From Acidobacteriaceae bacterium (lineage in GTDB: Bacteria > Acidobacteriota > Terriglobia > Bryobacterales > Bryobacteraceae): 64,000 bases of DNA. The notes under the pieces are model-generated. The model was not told where the DNA came from, did no database searches, and saw only the letters and a program-made list of their open reading frames with translations. Where the stretch lies: NCBI GenBank assembly GCA_019240475.1, contig JAFAYI010000031.1, positions 1-64,000 of the forward strand. The letters run 5' to 3'. Positions 1-8,917 of this stretch are shown here, one piece after another; within the stretch, counting starts at the first letter, position 1; the number at the start of each line of letters is the position of its first letter. A program made the translations under genes and the position numbers.

Positions 1-408
1 CCCAAATAGATTGCCCTCGCTCATTCCCGAAAACCGGTAAACGACCGACCCAAACGAGCCGTTCCGGTCCAGCAAATCCGGCGCCGCGGCCAGCAATGCT
101 TCCCGCAGATCGATCGACGCGGCGTGCTCGGGCTCGACGCTGACGCCCGGCAATGTAATCTCCGCGCCGGCCGCCGTCCGCAACACCGGGGTTACCGCCA
201 GATCGTGTCCCGCGACATTATTGCGGATCTCAAGCTCCGTATTCCAGCCCGGTTCCACCGTCCAATAGGATAGGAACAGCTCATGCTGTGTCGGTTTCCA
301 ATCGCCCGGATACGGTGCGTGCGGCTGCCGGGACGGTAGTGAACCCTGCGCAAGCGCTCCCATGGAAAAAACAGGCAGCACAGCAGCAATGCTGAAAATC
401 CGACGCAT
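1..408 (-). CDS. Secreted protein of unknown function, cut by the left edge
   Basis: An open frame runs from ATG at 408 to the window edge without a stop, giving 136 residues of the N-terminal part. A GGAGG Shine-Dalgarno lies seven bases upstream of the ATG. The N-terminus (MRRIFSIAAVLPVF followed by an ALA-Q cleavage site) is a clear signal peptide, so the product is exported. The mature part is rich in beta-type residues, with segments such as LEIRNNVAGHDLAV, VTPVLRTAAGAEITLPG and SVEPEHAASIDLREAL. This would suit an immunoglobulin-like fold that presents extended chains, but I do not recognise a family. Its function is unknown. That the gene is real is well supported by the SD, signal peptide and uninterrupted frame. 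Confidence 0.7.
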   Translation of the reverse strand, partial: MRRIFSIAAVLPVFSMGALAQGSLPSRQPHAPYPGDWKPTQHELFLSYWTVEPGWNTELEIRNNVAGHDLAVTPVLRTAAGAEITLPGVSVEPEHAASIDLREALLAAAPDLLDRNGSFGSVVYRFSGMSEGNLFG

Positions 409-1144
409 GGCCAACCTCCATCTGGTGCGATTAGGTTAGAAGTAGCCTACGCCTTAGAAGTTCCCGCGTCAACAAGATTCTTACTCAGATTTCCGTGAGG
501 CAGCACAGTGTCCGGAAGGCCTCAGACCACGGCGAGCACCGTTCACCGGACGGTTCACGCTCCCCCGCTCTATTTAGTCTCAGACTTTTCAATCGTTTGC
601 AGCGCCGCGCCCTCTGGCAAGGCAGCCGCCCGCGCCATACTGCTTCCGCATACATCCCTCGCGCCGACCGGATTGGGTTCGTTTCTGCAATTGTGTCCCC
701 GCCGTCCCTGCGCATATATATAGGTCCGGCCGCTGAGCGCGCCCTGCGACGGGTCGAGCCGCCAACCGGCCGGAATTGGGTTCGTTTTTTCAAACTGCCT
801 CAAGCGCACAGGGCGTTTGTTGCCCGTTCTGCGCGATTCAAACCTCCTCCCAGTCAGCCCCGGGCTTCGGATCGGCTTCGTTTCGCAAAATCACGCCCGC
901 CCGGTCCAGCCCGGCCATTGGGTTCGTTTTTTCAGATTACACGCGTAAGCGGTCCGGCTGCGGATTGGCTTCGTTTCGCGAAAACGCGCCCGCCCGGTTC
1001 CCGCTCGGGAATTGGGTTCGTCTCGCCACTCTCCTTGCGCGGAAGATCGTCTGCGGCGTTGGATTCGTTCGGCAAAATGCGGCATCCCCTTACCCCCGGA
1101 TTGGCTTCGTTTCGCCACAGCGATTGTGATATGTTCTCGCGAGA
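409..1144. other. Gene-free tract of 736 bp holding a spaced repeat array
   Basis: No convincing gene lies between the secreted-protein gene and the TrmB-like regulator. Open frames on both strands here have no Shine-Dalgarno and no recognisable protein content. On the minus strand they repeatedly encode short basic motifs (KRTQ, TKPI, KRSQ, DEPN), which is what translation of the DNA repeat in different frames gives. The right two thirds (660-1117) hold the repeat array described separately. The left part (409-659) holds no feature I can name beyond the leader of the secreted-protein gene. Confidence 0.6.
660..1117 (+). repeat. Array of eight spaced GGATTGGSTTCGTTT repeats, period about 47 bp
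   Basis: Eight copies of a 15-20 bp motif occur in the same orientation, with cores starting near 670, 772, 869, 916, 962, 1008, 1058 and 1098. Two subtypes can be seen: GGAATTGGGTTCGTTTTTTC (772, close variant at 916) and GGATTGGCTTCGTTTCGC (869 variant, 962, 1098). Steps between copies are 102, 97, 47, 46, 46, 50 and 40 bp, so they are close to one or two units of about 47 bp. A secondary word, CGCCCGCCCGGT, follows the copies at 869 and 962. The intervening sequence is otherwise not conserved. No other copy was noticed in the window. It is not a typical CRISPR because the repeats are short and degenerate. A dispersed intergenic repeat family is the likeliest explanation. Confidence 0.75.
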
Positions 1145-1975
1145 GTGAGCAGCCGGAATCTGGTCTCGGCGGATTACCAACTGAACTGGCGCAAGTTGCA
1201 GCAGGTGGGCCTCAATGCCTACGAAGCGCGCTCCTATCTGGTCTTGATGGGGCATCCGCGATTCAAAGCTTTGGAGCTTGCCTCCCGCGCCCACGTGCCG
1301 CGCCAGAAAATCTATGAAGTGCTCGATAGCCTGGTTGAAAAGGGCTTCGCTCAAGTGGTGCAGGAAAAAACCAAGCTGTTTTCGGCCGTCGATCCCAGCT
1401 TCGCCATACCCGGCTACTTGGCCCGCCGCGGTAAGGCCCTGCAGAATGAGCTGACCGAGCAGGCGCGTCTCGCCTCCGGTTTGATTGAGGATCTTCGCCA
1501 CGCTTTCCAGGAAGGCCAGGACGGCCGTGGAACCCTCGACTTCCTCAGCCTGGTGAACGATCCCACTCAAACCGCCATCCACTACCGGCGCATGTTGACC
1601 ACCGTCAAGGTCGAATACGCCGAGTTCTCCAGGCCGCCGTTCGCCGTCGATCCCCTGGACGAACAACTCGTCAGGGATGCGGCCGGACGCGGCATCGCTT
1701 GCCGCCTGCTGATCGAAGCCGGACCCATCGACCAGAAACATCGCGACCGATTGCAGGATTTTCGAAACTCGGGCATCGAAATACGATTTCTGGATCGCTT
1801 GCCCCTCAAGCTCGCACTATTCGATAAAAAGTGTGGGCTCGTCGCCTTGTTGGACCCGGTCTTGACCCGGCCCTCCTGGACCGCCGTCGTGTTCGAGCAC
1901 CAAGGTTTTTCCGAGGCTATGTCGGGTCTGTTTGAAAGTTACTGGTGCCGCGCGGATCGGAACTCCGGCGACTAG
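1145..1975 (+). CDS. TrmB-family transcriptional regulator
   Basis: This 276-residue protein begins with a winged-helix domain (about residues 15-85: LNAYEARSYLVLMG, then HVPRQKIYEVLDSLVEKGF). This is the pattern of TrmB-type sugar-responsive regulators, in which a helix-turn-helix is followed by a long linker helix. The C-terminal 150 residues (about 125-270) resemble the phospholipase-D-like effector fold found in many TrmB proteins, though no ligand residue can be assigned. The start is a GTG at 1145, placed just before the HTH; no strong Shine-Dalgarno is visible. The orphan permease gene follows on the same strand after a 216-bp gap that begins with a perfect palindrome, so this regulator may control it or itself. 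Ligand unknown. Confidence 0.8.
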   Translation: MSSRNLVSADYQLNWRKLQQVGLNAYEARSYLVLMGHPRFKALELASRAHVPRQKIYEVLDSLVEKGFAQVVQEKTKLFSAVDPSFAIPGYLARRGKALQNELTEQARLASGLIEDLRHAFQEGQDGRGTLDFLSLVNDPTQTAIHYRRMLTTVKVEYAEFSRPPFAVDPLDEQLVRDAAGRGIACRLLIEAGPIDQKHRDRLQDFRNSGIEIRFLDRLPLKLALFDKKCGLVALLDPVLTRPSWTAVVFEHQGFSEAMSGLFESYWCRADRNSGD

Positions 1976-1976
1976 C

Positions 1977-1994
1977 ACTCAGATAAATCTGAGT
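1977..1994. promoter_or_regulatory. 18-bp palindrome between regulator and permease genes
   Basis: ACTCAGAT-AA-ATCTGAGT is an exact inverted repeat with two central bases, starting one base after the TrmB-like stop codon. The centre is too tight for a stable hairpin with the full stem and there is no following T-run, so a dimeric regulator binding site is more likely than a terminator. The rest of the 216-bp gap is AT-richer than its surroundings and holds a small hairpin (GAGAC-GCGT-GTCTC, 2126-2139). Which protein binds is inference. Confidence 0.45.
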
Positions 1995-2191
1995 TGAAAA
2001 AGGGGCTAAGTTGAGTATAACTATTAGTTCAATAGCGAAAATTTGAGAATCATTGTAAACTTTGATCCTGGGAATGAATTGTCTTGGTAATGCAGTCGTA
2101 CCGGCCGAGGAACTAAGTGGTACTTGAGACGCGTGTCTCTATCTTCCCAGGCGCTTCTTTCCGAGTAAAACTGAGATAGGTCGCTCACGAG

Positions 2192-4672
2192 ATGAACCAA
2201 CAAGCCACAGCCGCAGCCCGAATGCCAGTTGTAGAATTTACGGCTGCGCCCTCGGGCGGTGCTCGCGGTCCTATCTTCGAAACCGTATTGCAGGATATCC
2301 GCTATGCTGCGCGTGTCCTTTGTAATAAGATCGGCTTTTCCGCTATCGCCATCGCGACTCTCGCCCTCGGCATTGGAGCGAACACGGCAATCTTCAGCGT
2401 TGTAAACGCGTCGATGCTTACTCCCATCGCCGTTCCTAACCCGGATCGCGTGGTCATGATCTGGACCGACAGTACGGACCGAAGTTCGAGTAACTTCCCA
2501 GCCTCGGTTCCGGACTTTCTCGATTGGCGCGCCAGCGGAGCCTTCGGAGAACTTGCGGGCTTTACCACCGACGGCTATAACCTTCTGGTCGGCACGCGCC
2601 CCGAGCGTGTCTCGGGTGTCGCCGTCACTAAGGAATGGTTCGATATCTCCGGCGCGCAACCGCGCATGGGACGCCTGTTTCATGAAGAAGACATGCAGCC
2701 GGGTCACGATCAGGTGGTCATCCTCACTTATAGTCTTTGGAATTCTCTCTTCAATGCCGATCCCGAGGTCGTAGGCAAGACGGTGTATGTCAATAACTCG
2801 CCCTGCACGGTGATCGGAGTGCTGCCCCGCAGACTCGCCAAGCTCGCCGATGAAGAGTTATACGTTCCGCTTCTGTTCCACTCAGCGGAGAGCGCGAATC
2901 GCGGGCTTCGCTATATCGGAACCGTGGGGCGCATTGCCCCAAATTTCAGCCTGAGTGTGGCGCAAGGCGCGATGAACGGCTTGAGCATGCGGCTCGGCAG
3001 GCAGTTCCCTCACGAAGATGGTGGCTATCGCACGCGCCTGCAGCCCATCGAAGAAGCCTACGTCCAGGATGCCCAAAGCCTGGTGCTCGTTCTATTCGGC
3101 GCGGTCGGGTTCGTGCTGCTGATTGCCTGCGCCAATATTGCGAATCTTCTGCTGGTGCGCGGCGCCACGCGGCAGCGGGAAATCGCCATCCGCTCGGCGC
3201 TCGGAGCCGGAAAGTTCCGGCTCATCCGCCAACTGCTCACCGAAAGTATGCTGCTGGGATTGTTGGGCGGCATCGCGGGTATCGGCCCTGCCTTCCTGGG
3301 CATTCGTTTCTTGGCGAGATACAAACTCGGGAGCCTGCCCAATGCAGATCTGATCACGTTGAATCCGACGGTGCTGCTCTTTGCATTGGCGATAGCGCTC
3401 TTAACCGGGCTGCTCTTCGGCATCATCCCGGCCTGGGACGCTTGGCGAAACAACGCCGCCTCGCCGCTCCGGGAACGTTCACAGGCCTCTGGCAGCCTGC
3501 GCTTCAGCAACTTCTTCGTTATCGGCGAAGTTGCCCTAACCGTCATGCTGGTGGCTGGCGCGGTGCTCATGCTGCGCAGCTTTCTGCAGCTTCGCGCCGC
3601 CTACCCCGGCTATGACACGCGCGTGCTGACCATGCGCGTCTCACTCACCGGAAAGCAATACGAAGCGCCGGACAAGCAGGTCTACTTCTATAAGCGCTTG
3701 GTCGAGCGCCTCTCGGGCTTGCCCGGAGTGCGTAGCGCCGGCGCCATCGATTGCCTGCCCACCTGCACCGATACCAACGGAGGAGCGCTGCACTTTACCG
3801 ACCGGCCGGAGCCTCCTCCGGACCAACCCGCCATGGTCATCATGGGCTCCGTCACGCCTCGCTATCTCGAAGCCATGGGCATTCCGCTTGTGCGGGGCCG
3901 CTACTTCTCCGAAGCGGACGACGAGCGCGCCCCCCTGGCCATCATCCTCGACGAAGCCACAGCGCGCCGCTACTGGCCGAACGAAGATCCGATAGGTAAG
4001 AGCGTCCGCTTCCGCATCAAGGGGCCGCTGCGAAAGATTGTCGGCGTGGTGGGAAATATCGATCGCAATCTCGCGGTTAAAATGAAATCCCAGATAGGAC
4101 AGGTCTACGTGCCGGCGGCCCAGGAGCCGGTCTCCGATATGTCCGTCGCGCTTTCCTCGTCCATGAATCCCGCCGCTTTGATTCCAATGGCTCGCCGGGA
4201 GATTTCGGCCATGGCGCCCGAGCAGCCCGTTTTCGAAGTGCAAACCATGGCCGAGGCTCGCGAACGCACCCAGGTGTCTTCCGAGTTCGGCGCTTGGATT
4301 CTAGGCTTCTTCGCGGCGCTTTCTCTGCTGCTCGCGGCTGTGGGAGTCTACGGCGTGATCTCGTACACCGTTCAGCAGCGCACCCGCGAAATCGGCATCC
4401 GCATGGCTATCGGCGCGGCCCCCGCCGATCTTTTGTTCGGTGTTCTCGGCAAAGGCTTGCTGCTGATCCTCATGGGCCTGGGCGCCGGGTTAGTCGGCGC
4501 GCTGGTCCTAAGCAGCGTTATGACCGGCCTGCTGCATGGGATCAGCTCGACCGATCCTCTCAGCCTGCTTTCCACGGTGCTGCTGCTCGGTCTAGCCGGA
4601 CTCTTTGCGACCTTTATCCCGGCTTACCGCGCTAGCCGCATTCAGCCGGTCATCGCCCTGCGCCACGAATGA
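2192..4672 (+). CDS. Orphan MacB/FtsX-type permease (acidobacterial duplicated type)
   Basis: The 826-residue protein has the architecture of the duplicated permeases frequent in Acidobacteria. The first transmembrane helix (about 45-65, including ALGIGANTAIFSVV) leads into a MacB-like periplasmic domain. Next come three FtsX helices (about 290-430, with ANIANLLLVRGATRQREIAI), a second lone helix (about 445-465), a second periplasmic domain, and three C-terminal FtsX helices (about 705-825, with QQRTREIGIRMAIGA). No ATP-binding subunit is encoded nearby, so any ATPase would act from elsewhere. Such proteins belong to the MacB/LolE class that moves lipids, peptides or drugs across the envelope; the substrate here is unknown. 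The ATG at 2192 gives the short cytoplasmic lead usual for the family. The gene ends one base from the convergent HAD gene. Confidence 0.9.
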   Translation: MNQQATAAARMPVVEFTAAPSGGARGPIFETVLQDIRYAARVLCNKIGFSAIAIATLALGIGANTAIFSVVNASMLTPIAVPNPDRVVMIWTDSTDRSSSNFPASVPDFLDWRASGAFGELAGFTTDGYNLLVGTRPERVSGVAVTKEWFDISGAQPRMGRLFHEEDMQPGHDQVVILTYSLWNSLFNADPEVVGKTVYVNNSPCTVIGVLPRRLAKLADEELYVPLLFHSAESANRGLRYIGTVGRIAPNFSLSVAQGAMNGLSMRLGRQFPHEDGGYRTRLQPIEEAYVQDAQSLVLVLFGAVGFVLLIACANIANLLLVRGATRQREIAIRSALGAGKFRLIRQLLTESMLLGLLGGIAGIGPAFLGIRFLARYKLGSLPNADLITLNPTVLLFALAIALLTGLLFGIIPAWDAWRNNAASPLRERSQASGSLRFSNFFVIGEVALTVMLVAGAVLMLRSFLQLRAAYPGYDTRVLTMRVSLTGKQYEAPDKQVYFYKRLVERLSGLPGVRSAGAIDCLPTCTDTNGGALHFTDRPEPPPDQPAMVIMGSVTPRYLEAMGIPLVRGRYFSEADDERAPLAIILDEATARRYWPNEDPIGKSVRFRIKGPLRKIVGVVGNIDRNLAVKMKSQIGQVYVPAAQEPVSDMSVALSSSMNPAALIPMARREISAMAPEQPVFEVQTMAEARERTQVSSEFGAWILGFFAALSLLLAAVGVYGVISYTVQQRTREIGIRMAIGAAPADLLFGVLGKGLLLILMGLGAGLVGALVLSSVMTGLLHGISSTDPLSLLSTVLLLGLAGLFATFIPAYRASRIQPVIALRHE

Positions 4673-4673
4673 A

Positions 4674-5285
4674 CTAGCTGCGCACGCGCAACAGGATCTG
4701 GTCCCGGTCGATAAATTGAATCCCGCGGATGCCCAGTAGCTCCGCGCCCTGCAGGTTCTCGATCCGGTCGTCCAGGAAAAGGACCTGATCGGCCGGCGTT
4801 CCCAGGCCTTCGAGGCAGTTCTCGTAAGCCGCGGGTTCGGGCTTGGCGGCTCGGACTTCGTAGGAAAGCGTGACATGATCGAAATCGGCGAGCCGGTTGG
4901 TGCGCGTCTTGAGCGCTTCGCCTAAGTCCCGCGGCATGTTCGAGAGCATGGCCACGCGCTTGCCGGCCGCCCGTAGCTCGTTGACCCAGTCCCACATGAC
5001 GGAATCGAACTGCATCCAGCTTTTGGTGTCGAGCTCGGTGAGCTGCGCGATTGCGTCCGCGCTCAGCTTTACGCCCGCATCTTGCGCGACTCCCGTCCAG
5101 TACTCGGCTGCCGAAACCAGGTCCTTGTCGTAGGCCATTCGGTTCGCCCAGTAGAGCTCGGAGAATAGCGAGCGCGGGATACCGGCAAGCTCCGCCAACC
5201 GGGTTCGATCTTCTTCGGTCTGGTGGCGTACCAGCACGCCTCCGTAATCGAAGATGAAGCCTTGATACGAGCTAACGAGCGCCAT
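4674..5285 (-). CDS. HAD-superfamily hydrolase (subfamily IA)
   Basis: This is a cytoplasmic haloacid-dehalogenase-like phosphohydrolase of 203 residues. Motif I is FIFDYGGVL (nucleophile Asp; the second Asp of DxD is replaced by Gly, as in YihX-like and epoxide-hydrolase N-terminal members). Motif II is MLSNMP, motif III the Lys of AKPEP, and motif IV FLDDRIEN. The ATG at 5285 is chosen because it places motif I ten residues from the start; a further in-frame ATG at 5327 would add 14 residues inside the upstream gene. The chosen start overlaps the glycosyltransferase stop by 14 bp, which suggests one transcript. The substrate is not predictable from sequence; small phosphate esters are typical. 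Confidence 0.85.
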   Translation of the reverse strand: MALVSSYQGFIFDYGGVLVRHQTEEDRTRLAELAGIPRSLFSELYWANRMAYDKDLVSAAEYWTGVAQDAGVKLSADAIAQLTELDTKSWMQFDSVMWDWVNELRAAGKRVAMLSNMPRDLGEALKTRTNRLADFDHVTLSYEVRAAKPEPAAYENCLEGLGTPADQVLFLDDRIENLQGAELLGIRGIQFIDRDQILLRVRS

Positions 5286-6240
5286 CGACGAACTGTTCGC
5301 GGCGGCTGCGCACTTCGCGAATGGCATAGATGCGCCGGCCCTGGCTTTCGAAATAGGTCCGCATCAACACCTCGCCGATGAGCCCTGTGCTGAACAGCAT
5401 CAGTCCGGCGAACCACAGCAGCGCGCCCGCTACGAGCAGCGGCCCGTGCTCGGCGATGATGTCCTGGCCGCCGATCTTCTTTACCAGCATGCCGAGCAGC
5501 ACCGCGCTTCCGCAGGCGATGCCCGCGAGACCCCACTTGCCGAAGAAATGCATGGGGCGTGTCAGGTAGCGCAGCAGAAAGCCGATGGTGAGAATGTCGA
5601 AGAACACGCGAAACGTTCTGCCCAGCCCGTAGTGAGACGCGCCGTTCGGCCGCTCGACATTGCGAATCGGCACCTCGACCACGCGCGCGCCGTAGAAGCT
5701 CGCTAGCGCCGGAATGAACCGGTGCAGCTCGCCATAGAGCTTTACGTCCTTCAGCACCTCCGAGCGATACGCTTTGAATGTCGTTCCGAAGTCGTGCAGA
5801 TCGACGCCCGAGGCGCGTTTCATCATCCAGTTCGCGATGCGCGACGGAATCTTGCGCGTGACGGCGTTATCGACGCGGTTCTTTCGCCAGCCGCTCGCGA
5901 TATCGTAGCCCTCGTCGATCTTTTCGAGCAGCACCGGGATATCTTCCGGATCGTGCTGCAGGTCGCCGTCGAGCGAAATGATGATGTCGCCCTGAGCTTC
6001 GTCGAAGCCGGCTGCAAGCGCGGCGGTCTGGCCGAAGTTACGGCGAAGCCGCAGGACTTTGAGGTGATGGTCCGTCTCGACCAGATTCGTCAAAAGCTCG
6101 AAGCTGCGGTCGGTGGAAGCGTCGTCGATGAACAGGATTTCGTAGGGCCGGTTAAGACTTTCGAGAACCGCGGTCAATCGATCGTACAGCGACAGAATGG
6201 CGGGTTCCTCATTGTGAATGGGAATGACGATCGAGAGCAT
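5272..6240 (-). CDS. Family 2 glycosyltransferase with two C-terminal membrane helices
   Basis: A 322-residue GT2 enzyme of the dolichol/undecaprenyl-phosphate sugar transferase type (DPM1, GtrB and ArnC relatives). It transfers a sugar from a nucleotide donor to a polyprenyl phosphate at the inner membrane. The N-terminus MLSIVIPIHNEE is the classic GT-A start, FIDDASTD the nucleotide-binding region and DGDLQHDPED (Asp91, Asp93) the metal-binding DxD. The region around RRNFGQTAALAAGFD is also typical. Two hydrophobic helices (about 232-260 and 265-300) anchor the protein. The ATG at 6240 fits the family start; a GGAGG lies 13 bases upstream, further than usual. Donor and acceptor are unknown. 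The HAD gene overlaps its 3' end. Confidence 0.88.
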   Translation of the reverse strand: MLSIVIPIHNEEPAILSLYDRLTAVLESLNRPYEILFIDDASTDRSFELLTNLVETDHHLKVLRLRRNFGQTAALAAGFDEAQGDIIISLDGDLQHDPEDIPVLLEKIDEGYDIASGWRKNRVDNAVTRKIPSRIANWMMKRASGVDLHDFGTTFKAYRSEVLKDVKLYGELHRFIPALASFYGARVVEVPIRNVERPNGASHYGLGRTFRVFFDILTIGFLLRYLTRPMHFFGKWGLAGIACGSAVLLGMLVKKIGGQDIIAEHGPLLVAGALLWFAGLMLFSTGLIGEVLMRTYFESQGRRIYAIREVRSRREQFVDGAR

Positions 6241-6420
6241 TTGCGTGGGAATACCTCCAGTGTAGCGAAGGACTAAGGGCAGGCGCATTCCCGGCTACTG
6301 GAAAGGTGGCGAATCGGGCCTCGAAACTGCTAAAATAAGCCTATACGATTCTGTTGGTAAGTCGTCGTATTTGCAACATTTTGCGGTCCGCTTACCTCCC
6401 CTCGTTTTTAGGAGTTTCTT

Positions 6421-8913
6421 TTGCCCGAACAAGATGGTTCGAGCGGTGGTCTGTTCCCGCCCGGCGACAACAAAAATCTGATTCCGATCAATATCGAAGA
6501 CGAGATGCGGCGGTCGTATCTCGATTACGCGATGAGCGTAATTGTGGGGCGTGCGTTGCCGGACGTGCGCGACGGCTTGAAACCCGTGCACAGGCGCATC
6601 CTGTTCGGCCTGCACGAGATGGGGCTGCGCTACAACCGCCCGACCCGCAAGTGCGCCAAGATCGTCGGCGAGGTGCTGGGCAAGTATCACCCGCACGGCG
6701 ATGCTCCGGTTTACGATTCGCTGGTGCGAATGGCGCAGCCATTCTCGATGCGCTATCCGCTGGTCGACGGACAGGGGAATTTCGGCTCGGTGGACGGCGA
6801 CCCGCCAGCGGCGATGCGGTATACGGAAGCGCGGCTGACGCGCATTGCCGGAGCACTGCTTGAGGATATCGACAAAGAAACGGTCGACTTCCGGGCCAAC
6901 TACGACGACAGCGAGCAGGAACCCGAAGTTCTTCCCACGCGCGCGCCCAACCTGCTGATAAACGGCTCATCGGGGATTGCAGTCGGGATGGCGACCAACA
7001 TTCCGTCGCACAATCTCAAAGAAATTATCGACGCCTGCATAGCGCTGATCCACGACCCCCATACGCCGCTCAGCAAGGTCCTGGAGCTGGCGCCTGGCCC
7101 CGATTTCGCGACCGGTGGGTTTATTCTCGGCCGCCAGGGAATTCTCGACTATTACAGAACCGGGCGCGGCAGCGTGAAGCTGCGCGCCAAGGCGGCGACG
7201 GAAAAGATCGGCAAGGACCGCGAGGCGATTATCGTCACCGAGATTCCGTTCCAGGTGAATAAAGCCCGGCTGATCGAATATGTCGCGGCGCTTGCGAACG
7301 AAAAGAAAATCGAAGGCATTTCGGATGCTCGCGACGAAAGCGACCGCGACGGCATGCGCATCGTATTCGAGCTGAAGCGCGGCGAACAGGCCGAAGTGGT
7401 GCTGAACAACCTGTACAAGCAGACGCAGATGCAGGTCAACTTCGGCGTCATCATGTTATCGATCGTGAACGGGCAGCCGCGCGAGCTGGGCATCATCGAT
7501 GTCCTGAAGCGCTTCATCGACCACCGCTCCGACGTGGTCCGCCGGCGCACCGACTACCTGCTGCGCAAGGCGAGACACGATGAACATATTCTGCTCGGGT
7601 TCAAGAAGGCGCTTGAGAACCTGGATGCGGTGATCGCGCTGATTCGAGCCTCGGCGACCCCGAAAGAAGCGCGCGACGGATTGATTACGACATTCGAATT
7701 TTCCGAGCGTCAGGCGCAAGCCATCATCGAGCTGCAATTGCAGCGGCTGACCGGCATGCAGCAGCAGCAGATCCTGAGGGACCTGGCGGAGATACAACGG
7801 CTGATCGCCGAATATGTGGAGATTCTCGGGTCGGAAAAAGTGCTGAAGGGCGTTATTGTCAAAGAGCTGAAAGAGGTCCAGAAGGAGTTTGGCGACGAGC
7901 GCCGAACGCAGATTATTGAAGACACTGGCGAGATTCGGCTCGAAGACCTGGTGCAGATGGAGGATGTCGCGGTGACGGTTTCCCGCGGCGGATACCTGAA
8001 GCGCACGTCCGTCGATACCTACCGGCGGCAGTCGCGCGGAGGTAAGGGCCGCATTGGAATGGGCACGCGGTCCGAAGACGTGGTGGAGCATCTGGTGATC
8101 GCTTCGACTCATGCGTACCTGCTGATCTTCACGAATAAAGGCCGCGTGTATTGGCTGAAGATCTATGAGATACCCGATGCCGGGACCACGGGACGCGGCA
8201 AGCACGTTTCCGGATTAATCAGCTTGCAGCCGGATGAAACCGTGAAGGCGTTCCTGCCGGTGAAGGAATTCGTCGCGGGCAAATTTATCGTGATGGTGAC
8301 GCGCCAGGGCGTCATCAAGAAATGCGAGCTGACCGAGTTCGACAATCCGCTCTCGCGCGGCATTATCGCGCTGGCGCTGGATGACGGCGATGAGTTGTTG
8401 GGCTCGACCATCACGAACGGCAAGAGCTTCATCTTCCTCGGATCGCACGAAGGCATGGCGATTCGCTTCAATGAGGAAGAAGTGCGCGCCATGGGCCGGC
8501 AGGCTCGCGGTGTTCGCGCGATGGATTTGGACGAAGGCGACTATCTGGTGGGGCTGCTGGTGGTCGAAGAAGAGGGCCTGATTCTATCGATTTCCGAGAA
8601 CGGTTTCGGCAAGCGGACGCCGCTTGAGATTTATCGCCTGACGGCGCGCGGCCGTAAGGGAGTCATCAACATGAAGACCACGCCGAAGGTGGGTAAGGTG
8701 GTCGCGGTGCTGTCCGTTAAGGAGAACACCGATTTGATGATTATCACCAAGGACGGCAAAATCATCCGTCTGGAGTCCGGCGAAATCCGCCAAGCCGGGC
8801 GTTCGACACAGGGTGTCAGGTTGGTGCGGATGGAAGAAGGCGACCAAGTGGCGGCCGCATCCGTAATTCCGGAGAGTGAGGAGAACGCGAACGGCGAACT
8901 GCCGCTGCAGTGA
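6421..8913 (+). CDS. gyrA: DNA gyrase subunit A
   Basis: The 830-residue catalytic subunit of type IIA topoisomerase introduces negative supercoils together with GyrB. Landmarks from the N-terminus are SYLDYAMSVIVGRALPDVRD, HPHGDAPVYDSLVRMAQP and the active-site Tyr134 in AMRYTE. The six-bladed C-terminal pinwheel follows, with the GyrA box written QSRGGKG near residue 537, which separates it from ParC. The start is TTG at 6421, preceded by AGGAG. The quinolone-determining region is unusual: Ala95 and Pro96 stand where E. coli has Ser83 and Ala84, while Asp99 keeps the Asp87 position. gyrB is not in the window. The gene lies just upstream of the LarE-like gene, whose possible GTG start overlaps its stop. 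Confidence 0.97.
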   Translation: MPEQDGSSGGLFPPGDNKNLIPINIEDEMRRSYLDYAMSVIVGRALPDVRDGLKPVHRRILFGLHEMGLRYNRPTRKCAKIVGEVLGKYHPHGDAPVYDSLVRMAQPFSMRYPLVDGQGNFGSVDGDPPAAMRYTEARLTRIAGALLEDIDKETVDFRANYDDSEQEPEVLPTRAPNLLINGSSGIAVGMATNIPSHNLKEIIDACIALIHDPHTPLSKVLELAPGPDFATGGFILGRQGILDYYRTGRGSVKLRAKAATEKIGKDREAIIVTEIPFQVNKARLIEYVAALANEKKIEGISDARDESDRDGMRIVFELKRGEQAEVVLNNLYKQTQMQVNFGVIMLSIVNGQPRELGIIDVLKRFIDHRSDVVRRRTDYLLRKARHDEHILLGFKKALENLDAVIALIRASATPKEARDGLITTFEFSERQAQAIIELQLQRLTGMQQQQILRDLAEIQRLIAEYVEILGSEKVLKGVIVKELKEVQKEFGDERRTQIIEDTGEIRLEDLVQMEDVAVTVSRGGYLKRTSVDTYRRQSRGGKGRIGMGTRSEDVVEHLVIASTHAYLLIFTNKGRVYWLKIYEIPDAGTTGRGKHVSGLISLQPDETVKAFLPVKEFVAGKFIVMVTRQGVIKKCELTEFDNPLSRGIIALALDDGDELLGSTITNGKSFIFLGSHEGMAIRFNEEEVRAMGRQARGVRAMDLDEGDYLVGLLVVEEEGLILSISENGFGKRTPLEIYRLTARGRKGVINMKTTPKVGKVVAVLSVKENTDLMIITKDGKIIRLESGEIRQAGRSTQGVRLVRMEEGDQVAAASVIPESEENANGELPLQ

Positions 8914-8917
8914 CGGG

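Noticed and set aside
660..1117. CRISPR array
   Set aside because: The repeats are only 15-20 bp, differ at several positions between copies, lack a fixed repeat length and have no cas gene nearby.
932..1741. Long minus-strand frame of 269 codons
   Set aside because: It lies antisense to the TrmB-like gene and the repeat tract, has no ribosome site and shows no family resemblance; the plus-strand gene explains the coding pattern.
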